A DNA stretch of 64,000 bases from Paenibacillus sp. JNUCC-31 (GTDB lineage: Bacteria > Bacillota > Bacilli > Paenibacillales > Paenibacillaceae): contig NZ_CP062165.1 in NCBI RefSeq assembly GCF_014844075.1, forward strand, positions 806,001 to 870,000. Reading direction: 5' to 3'. The stretch's first letter is position 1. Every line of letters starts with the position of its first letter. Position numbers and translations under genes: made by a program. The notes under the pieces are model-generated. The model worked only from the letters and a program-made list of their open reading frames with translations, was not told where the DNA came from and did no database searches. Below, in pieces: positions 58,585-64,000 of this stretch.

Positions 58585-58671
58585 ATTAATTACCTCCTTT
58601 TTAATTTGACTTTATTATTATACTTCTAAAGGTCCATAATTATTATTAATAAACCTTTTGTAATGTAAAAG

Positions 58672-58795
58672 CGAGAAGAGGAACGCGCCAGTCATATGCC
58701 ACATTGTGAAGCTGTACGTTTCATTCGCACCTTTTTCTATGCTTCTAATGTATCAAGGAAAAATGGTCATGTGGGGTTCAACATTGTCTCAAGAT
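58672..58795. repeat. Cassette-boundary repeat D, copy 2
   Basis: Matches 53738-53853 in GGAACGC.CCAGTCATAT, TTTCATTC and CATGTGGG. It lies upstream of the 58285-58584 gene, just as copy 1 lies upstream of the ATP-grasp gene. Confidence 0.6.
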
Positions 58796-58928
58796 AGGGT
58801 TAGATTAGGGTCAGAAAACGTTTATCTTTTTTTCCGCACAAGATGAGATCAGATAAAATTCCCAGAATTACAGACATCAGATTGGATAAGATAATCAAGC
58901 TTTAATAAAAAAGGAGGAATGATTAATT

Positions 58929-59702
58929 ATGGGTAAAGGTTTGGATAATGGTTATGGTGTATTGAAATGTAAATTAGCAGATGTAGAAAAAGTATATGTC
59001 CCAAGCAAAGGGACCAACCACGTTGAAGTATTAGTAATTGGTGATTCACATGAAAAGTTTAGGTTAGCTATTAACATTCAATCGAGTGTTTCACCAAGAC
59101 ATTTGTCAGAAGACACAGCAAATCAAGTTCTTTACTACGTTGGTGAAGACTTCAGTTCAGAAGAAATAACACATCTGCCTGACCTTCAGTTTGGCTTCAC
59201 AGAGATTACAAAAGGGAACCGAAACATCGCACTTGATTTTATTCGAGGGAATTTGGTTATCCCAAACAAAATGGTATTCCTGCCTAATACTGATCCTGAA
59301 AATTCTGAAGACAACAATCCAGACAATGATCTTTATGATAAGGTAACTTCCTACATTGAAGAAGCCAAACAGAAGAACGCTACTCTGTACGTATTCGGAG
59401 AACCTTGGGGACCCGAAAAAAACAAACCCGATAAATATTTTGATTTTGAACCTGGGCGTGGAATTCATAATATTCATATGAATCAAGGTAATGCAGGAAA
59501 ATATGCTAAAGAAAATGGATCATGGCAAGACGGCGGAGTTTTAATTCATCACGAAAATGAAAACAGATGGGTGGCTATTTTCTTAGCATTCCAATCCCAA
59601 TCTTGGTGTACTAACGACAAGGGAGATGCAACAAAGCCAGTAAGCGAGTGTGATCATATCAGTTGTGAGGCGAATAAAGAAAAGGCAGAAGTTTCGTGCT
59701 AA
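58929..59702 (+). CDS. DUF2278 (YukJ-like) family protein
   Basis: A 257-residue protein with the YukJ pattern GIHNIHMNQGN, NGSWQDGGVLIHHENENRWV and IFLAFQSQSWCT. The family is of unknown function; B. subtilis yukJ lies near the ESX-type yuk locus. AAGGAGG lies 11 bases before the ATG. It ends with a cysteine-rich tail (CEANKEKAEVSC). A strong terminator follows. Confidence 0.8.
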   Translation: MGKGLDNGYGVLKCKLADVEKVYVPSKGTNHVEVLVIGDSHEKFRLAINIQSSVSPRHLSEDTANQVLYYVGEDFSSEEITHLPDLQFGFTEITKGNRNIALDFIRGNLVIPNKMVFLPNTDPENSEDNNPDNDLYDKVTSYIEEAKQKNATLYVFGEPWGPEKNKPDKYFDFEPGRGIHNIHMNQGNAGKYAKENGSWQDGGVLIHHENENRWVAIFLAFQSQSWCTNDKGDATKPVSECDHISCEANKEKAEVSC

Positions 59703-59735
59703 ATTATTCTCTGAAATAAAAATCAGTAAAATAAT

Positions 59736-59774
59736 GACGGCAACCTAAGAATATCGCTTTCTTAGGTTGCCGTT
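59736..59774. terminator. Terminator between DUF2278 gene and ArpU remnant
   Basis: ACGGCAACCTAAGAA pairs with TTCTTAGGTTGCCGT around about seven bases, with T-rich flanks. Confidence 0.85.
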
Positions 59775-59780
59775 TTACAT

Positions 59781-60100
59781 TTAGAACTCTGCGTCGTCTT
59801 GCTCGAAAAAACCGATAAGTTTCAAGGTATTTGCGACACTCTCCAATCCCTCATCGATTTTGCGCTTGATCGTGCTGTCACTGAGGGCTCGTCAGAAGAG
59901 AAGAGTAGCGTTTCCTTGCGTGAATAACCTTGAATGTATCTGTAATCAATCGCCTTGCGGGCATCCTCGTCTTTGATTAACCTCAGAGCTCTTTCCAACT
60001 GGTGTGTGTAAAAGTCATATCTTTTGTACACCCAACGCTGTTTCTCTATAAGAATCGTAGCGTTTGCCGTCTTGCCCGCAGCAGATCTGTTTTATTGAAG
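59781..60100 (-). pseudogene. Phage ArpU/RinA-type regulator, frameshifted
   Basis: Minus-strand sequence reads VYKRYDFYTHQLERALRLIK and KAIDYRYIQGYSRKETLLF in one frame, then after a frameshift near 59880 DSTIKRKIDEGLESVANTLK, LIGFFEQDDAEF and stop. This is the pattern of ArpU-like late-gene regulators upstream of phage terminases. The N-terminus is also missing. Confidence 0.7.
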
Positions 60101-60154
60101 ATACAAGTTACTTTATAATCACCCTCCCTCTTAATATGATTTCAAAGTTTCTTG

Positions 60155-60500
60155 TTATCTTTTTATTGATACACTTCCTATTGTTGGAGTCATTATAGAC
60201 TGTGGTGCTCCCATCAAATATTCACCGAAGGTGAGAACATATGCGTCAGCTCTGTCCGGTGATTTTAATCATCGTTTCTTCATGTCCTTCTTACTTTCAA
60301 GTAGTATCTTACCCTTGCTCGTCATTGGCCATTTTCTTGTTGTCAATTGGGAAGTAAGTACATCGTCATCGGGTAATTGTAAAACCAATGAGTCGTTGTT
60401 CATATGATTGCTCATGTTTTGTTCCACCTGGCCTTTAATATACGCCCACATCTCAGCTCCTAGGTCCCCATAGTATCTTTCATAAAATGGTGATGTTGCC
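60155..60500 (-). pseudogene. Phage terminase large-subunit C-terminal fragment, copy 2
   Basis: Reads FYERYYGDLGAEMWAYIKGQ, then LPDDDVLTSQLTTRKWPMTS, KGKILLESKKDMKKR, a TGA, then LKSPDRADAYVLTF to SIKR. A single in-frame stop (Gly to TGA type) interrupts it and the N-terminal part is missing. About 180 bp of it matches 55979-56158. Confidence 0.75.
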
Positions 60501-60652
60501 CAAGTAATACGTGAATAATATCAGCGTATTCGAATTCTCATTTTAACCAAAATAAGGAACATTACATTTATTAATTCTTCTCTTTTAAAGTAAACTTCTC
60601 AAAATTACAGATACAAAGCAACAAACCCTAAACAATACTTTTACCTTAGTAG

Positions 60653-60835
60653 TTACAGTCGGTATTCATGATTTATAATTTCGATTATTCGATGCCCTTC
60701 CATAAAATGCACCATTTCACCTCTGGCCATTTTAGCCCAGGTTGCCTTTTCAACAATCTTCCCGTCAACCATTTGTCCGAAATTACAGGAATGGTTAACT
60801 GAATCCAATGTCAAAGCCCAAAGTCCAAAGTCCAT
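60653..60835 (-). CDS. Small hypothetical protein, possible immunity fragment
   Basis: A 60-residue ORF (MDFGLWALTLDSVNHSCNFG) with AAAGGA about 11 bases before the ATG. The frame opens to 60889, inside a terminator, which is less likely. I do not recognise it. It lies next to immunity-like genes. Confidence 0.45.
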   Translation of the reverse strand: MDFGLWALTLDSVNHSCNFGQMVDGKIVEKATWAKMARGEMVHFMEGHRIIEIINHEYRL

Positions 60836-60864
60836 CCATTCACGTCGTGGTCCTTTGAAAAGAA

Positions 60865-60910
60865 CTAAAAAACGAACAAACCCGCCCACTAATGGCCTGG
60901 CTTGTTCGTT
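60865..60910 (-). terminator. Terminator of the immunity-gene remnant
   Basis: AACGAACAA pairs with TTGTTCGTT around a GCC/GGC inner stem, followed by TTTTTT on the minus strand. Confidence 0.75.
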
Positions 60911-61007
60911 ACAACTCGAAAGATGAATTCATTTTTTAATACGGATCAGGAATAAGTAGATCAATGATTCCTTTAGAAAATTCATCTCTATTCTCCCTGA
61001 CGTTATC

Positions 61008-61304
61008 CTATTTCCTGAAATCATTAATACGCTCAATCTTTTGAGCAAAATCACAAGCATGTTGAAAGTCTTCTTTCGTGTAAAGTTCAGTTAAAGTATT
61101 CGCCTCTTCCTGCCAATCGGGACCAAACTGTAAAAGATAATCCGTAAACCATTCATAGTAGGACCGGTTGGTTGGATTCAACAGGATCAATCTTTGATAC
61201 ATCTTCATCACACAGGGGATCGGCAGAAAGAAATGTGTAAGCTCAACATTGATCGCTTCTAGTAAATGATCAGAGTCGTTCGTATGATCTATCTCGGATA
61301 TGAG
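61008..61304 (-). pseudogene. In-frame continuation of the immunity-like remnant
   Basis: The frame of the upstream remnant runs on past the TAA at 61305-61307 as LISEIDHTNDSDHLLEAI, and on to KMYQRLILLNPTNRSYYEWF and the stop at 61008. No ribosome site precedes any start here, so it is probably the 3' part of a gene cut by a nonsense mutation. Confidence 0.5.
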
Positions 61305-61809
61305 TTAATTGGACAGAGAGTCTACGGCTTCCCGCTTCGTTATTAACTCTGCCTGATCTAACTTCGACCAATCTTGATTAATTAACTGATGTAGTTCACT
61401 CACTGTCTTTGTACAGTCAAGGTTATCGTCCGTTCTCTTCATTAAATTCAGTCTATTTCTCACGACATCTAATAAATTGACAATTCCCTCTTTTTCCTGT
61501 GGGTGCTCCTGAAGGTAATTCTCGCTGTAAATGACTAAATAGTTATAAAATTCATCATATTCCATGACTGCCATTACATCTTCAATATGCTGGAGGCCCT
61601 CCAATAAAACACACTTTCTGATCACCAATATACTCTTCCTCTTCTGGCATGTGATAGGATGACAATTGTACCTCCAGTGGACCTTAACCATAACCATGTC
61701 TCTCATGATCTCCGAAGTATGTTAAAGCTCTTGGAAAATCAATAATCCAGAAATAAGATTCGACTAATCTATCTATTTCAGCTTTTGTTGTCAATAATTT
61801 ATACATCAT
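61305..61809 (-). pseudogene. CdiI-like immunity protein, disrupted
   Basis: Starting at ATG 61809 (AGGAAGAG upstream) the frame reads MMYKLLTTKAEIDRLVES and ALTYFGDHERHGYG, stops at a TAA, continues GPLEVQLSSYHMPEEEEYIG, DQKVCFIGGPPAY, then shifts frame to EDVMAVMEYDEFYNYLV and NYLQEHPQEKEGIVNLLDVV. This is the pattern of CdiI-type ribonuclease-toxin immunity proteins. It carries a stop and a frameshift, so it is a pseudogene. Confidence 0.6.
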
Positions 61810-61881
61810 CTATCTCTTCCTAAATATTAATCGGAATGCAGAATCAATATGCTTTATGTTTTCTTTGTCGTCATTTAGAAG

Positions 61882-62430
61882 TTAGTCTTTGGGGTTTTTA
61901 TAACACCAATCCGGGTCATACGGTAAAGATTTCAGTTTTTGTATGTCCTCCCGGCTGTATACCCAATCATTGTCTGCAATCCAAAAATAATCATCAGGAT
62001 TCAGGATGAGATATTCATAAATAAAATGAAGTATCAACTCTTGATTACCATAGATATCCTCAATGTGCCCGACTTGGCATAGTGATACATTAGGATCTAA
62101 ACCCAAATCTTCGTGATAATAAAATTCAGTGCTTGGGCTACTAATGCTGTGAATATGGAAAATCAACGAGGATTCATTGTCCCAAGTAAATGACTTATGA
62201 TTAATATTCAGCGTTGTATACAGGAACTCTCCTTCATTTGTATACGTCTTATTGTTATAAAAATAGAGAGCTACGTCCGAATGAAAAGCTGCAACAATAG
62301 TATCAGCTAGAAGCTGCTCTGGAGAATATTTATCTTTTTTCGTTAAAATAACTGCTGAAGTCCCCATTTTATTTAGCTTTCTCCCTACTTCCAAAGTGTA
62401 GCCTATCGAGTGAGACCACGTCCCATGCAA
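61882..62430 (-). CDS. Immunity-like hypothetical protein
   Basis: A 182-residue acidic, aromatic-rich protein beginning in the frame MHGTWSHSIGYTLEVGRKLN. The only start in view is a TTG at 62430 without a clear ribosome site, so the 5' end may be lost. Its place in the immunity cluster suggests an immunity protein of a polymorphic toxin; no family was recognised. Confidence 0.5.
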   Translation of the reverse strand: MHGTWSHSIGYTLEVGRKLNKMGTSAVILTKKDKYSPEQLLADTIVAAFHSDVALYFYNNKTYTNEGEFLYTTLNINHKSFTWDNESSLIFHIHSISSPSTEFYYHEDLGLDPNVSLCQVGHIEDIYGNQELILHFIYEYLILNPDDYFWIADNDWVYSREDIQKLKSLPYDPDWCYKNPKD

Positions 62431-62445
62431 ATTTGAATCTAAAGT

Positions 62446-62598
62446 CTATTCCCCACTTGAAATTTTATCTTGCAACCACTTTATAGCTTCTCCACCCACC
62501 AGAATATTTGGCTGTTCTGGCGTGCCGATATTGATGCTTTTTAATTGAATGATGGACTCATTCCATACTGGGTAGCCCCATGAGTTTCTGTAAAGAGA
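62446..62598 (-). pseudogene. Immunity-like gene fragment
   Basis: A short open stretch, SLYRNSWGYPVWNESIIQLK then SINIGTPEQPNILVGGEAIK, ending at a TAG (62446-62448) and preceded by a TAA at 62599-62601. No start codon exists. It looks like the 3' end of a lost gene. Confidence 0.4.
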
Positions 62599-62621
62599 TT
62601 ACGCAACAATCGTTACATACC

Positions 62622-63014
62622 TTATACAATCGCGTTAAAAGGTGCATGACCTGTTTCAGCATTCCTTAATAAGGTTGGTTTTCTAAAACGTAAACTAGTT
62701 TCCAATTTGAATATAGCGGTATCTCCTTCAATTTCCACAAAAGATACATTAATCCATATGGGGGCTTTTGGAAAAAGCCCTCCTAAAACCCCAACAACAT
62801 CTTCTAACAATAGTTTTTTACCACCAATATTCTCTTTAGATAACACAAGACGTTTCATCATTTCATCACCACCATCTAACATTTTCCCACGTTCCTCGAC
62901 AGGCTCTATGACAAATTTAACCATATCGCTCGAAATGTTTCTAGCCTGTTTTATCTCATCAACTGCTTTAGATAAATTTGTTGAAAAAATCTCTTCATTC
63001 ATTTGAGTAATCAA
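62622..63014 (-). CDS. Probable immunity protein of the adjacent toxin
   Basis: A 130-residue soluble protein that I do not recognise (MNEEIFSTNLSKAVDEIKQA, LFPKAPIWINVSFVEI, RFRKPTLLRNAETGHAPF). A TTG at 63014 is chosen as start because GGGAGG lies 7 bases upstream; the site overlaps the toxin stop region. It directly follows the toxin tail, the usual place of a cognate immunity gene. Confidence 0.62.
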   Translation of the reverse strand: MITQMNEEIFSTNLSKAVDEIKQARNISSDMVKFVIEPVEERGKMLDGGDEMMKRLVLSKENIGGKKLLLEDVVGVLGGLFPKAPIWINVSFVEIEGDTAIFKLETSLRFRKPTLLRNAETGHAPFNAIV

Positions 63015-63028
63015 AATATTTCCTCCCA

Positions 63029-64000
63029 CTATTTCAATTTAGTTGACTGCACTTTCTTTAATTTCCCTAAATCAACATAACCGTTGCTCGTTACTTCTAA
63101 TTGATATCTCTCTAACCAAGCGTTTTCTGTCTTTATTCCAGCACTATTAAATATTTGCTCATATTTTTTTGGCTTGCTCAGTTGTTGGAGTATAGTGTCC
63201 TGATTCATTTGTTATTCTTCTAACATTTCCATTTGCGTCGACTTTTAGTTTTCCAGCAGCTTGAACATCAGCTCCATTAGCTAAATGAGAATGTCCTCGT
63301 CCAACCTTTAAGTTACCATTTACATCTATGACGAAGTCAACCTCTTTAATTCCATCTCGAATCTTAACTTGACCATTCTCCAAAACATATTCAAAACTCT
63401 TTCCTTGCTGAATCTCATTTGGATATCTGTTTTCAATTATTTGGGCAGGTCTAACATCTCCCGTCCCCTTAATACTACTAGTTTTCCTCACTTCAGCCGC
63501 TTCCAAATTCTTTTTAATCTTCGCCACAGCTGGATGAGAAGAAGGCAAACGAAACGGCCCTTTGCCACCCGGCATACTCCCGCGAACCATCTGAAATGCC
63601 ATAAATAGCTGGCTGAACTTTAGAGAAGTCAACATGATCTGAGCATACTTATCGGATACAGGCTCACCTGTGAAGGGATGAATTCCATTTTCAAAGGCTT
63701 TGATCTGCATCGCATAAATATCTTCCCCTGGCGCTTCAGAATCCGTAGCTTGCATCCGATTGATATCCAAATGCCCCTGATCCTTCTTATATGCCTGGAG
63801 CGCAGCCTGATCCGTAACACCATTCTCGTTCACAGGCATCCACATCAGCTTCCCATACACATTGACTTGTGCCATCCGGTAGCCTTTATCCTCCAGACCC
63901 TCATCATTTCCCAAGGTCTTCATCATTGCTCCCGCACCCACAGCGCCAACAGCACTTCCAAGACTCACCTTTTCAGCATCGACATTCTCAAATCGCGTAG
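63029..64000 (-). pseudogene. Polymorphic toxin C-terminal part (partial, frameshifted)
   Basis: The frame is open to the window end and reads toward lower coordinates. It includes a linker (MQATDSEAPGEDIYAMQIKA, FENGIHPFTGEPVSDKYAQI) and a C-terminal domain with GRGHSHLANGADVQAAG, then NESGHYTPTTEQAKK, a pattern of polymorphic toxins. In the A7 run near 63160 the frame shifts; the other frame continues YEQIFNSAGIKTENAWLERY and ends at 63029. The toxin class was not identified, and the 5' part is outside the window. Confidence 0.65.

Overview
The window reads as chromosomal DNA of a Paenibacillus-like firmicute. Signs are the many SLH, stalk-domain and Gfo/Idh/MocA proteins, YesM/YesN-type sensor pairs beside CUT1-type sugar ABC genes, a T-box leader before metG, an Fnr with the C-terminal cysteine cluster seen in Bacillus, and strong AGGAGG ribosome sites. 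No database was searched; family names come from recognised motifs.

Layout. 1-7.3 kb holds a partial zinc-binding lipoprotein gene behind a Zur-type box, metG with a T-box leader and an inserted MITE-like element, yidD and zur, then a stalk/PKD surface protein. 7.6-16 kb is one sugar operon: binding protein, two permeases, sensor kinase, response regulator and a NagZ-type GH3 enzyme. 16.3-23.6 kb is a fermentation block (pflA, pflB, adhE) with fnr; three TGTGA-N6-TCACA-type boxes lie before pflB, adhE and fnr. 23.7-33.6 kb carries small regulators and lipoproteins and a sugar-oxidation cluster (two Gfo dehydrogenases, a TIM-barrel isomerase, ThuA) with a divergent AraC regulator. 33.6-52.6 kb holds msrAB, amj-like, DUF2188, YitT, a TIR-like/GAF protein with a small partner, a 1196-residue SLH adhesin, a cysteine-synthase homologue, a DinG-type helicase, catalase and a PL9 pectate lyase.

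52.7-64 kb is a decayed accessory region. It has a broken ATP-grasp gene, a broken KAP-type NTPase, two remnants of a phage terminase tail, a ParB fragment, an AbiC-like membrane protein, small phage-like ORFs, a DUF2278 gene, a frameshifted ArpU-like regulator, several immunity-like genes and fragments, and the tail of a polymorphic toxin that leaves the window. Two unrelated gene blocks in it (52.7-53.9 kb and 57.4-58.8 kb) share the same pair of flanking repeats.

The best candidates for something undescribed are the two-gene TIR-like/GAF operon at 38.4-39.6 kb and the repeat-bounded cassettes of the accessory region. Dispersed repeats occur as well: a MITE-like element with inverted ends (19.7 and 37.8 kb), a terminator-carrying repeat (34.8 and 45.9 kb) and a 174-bp element in the metG leader.
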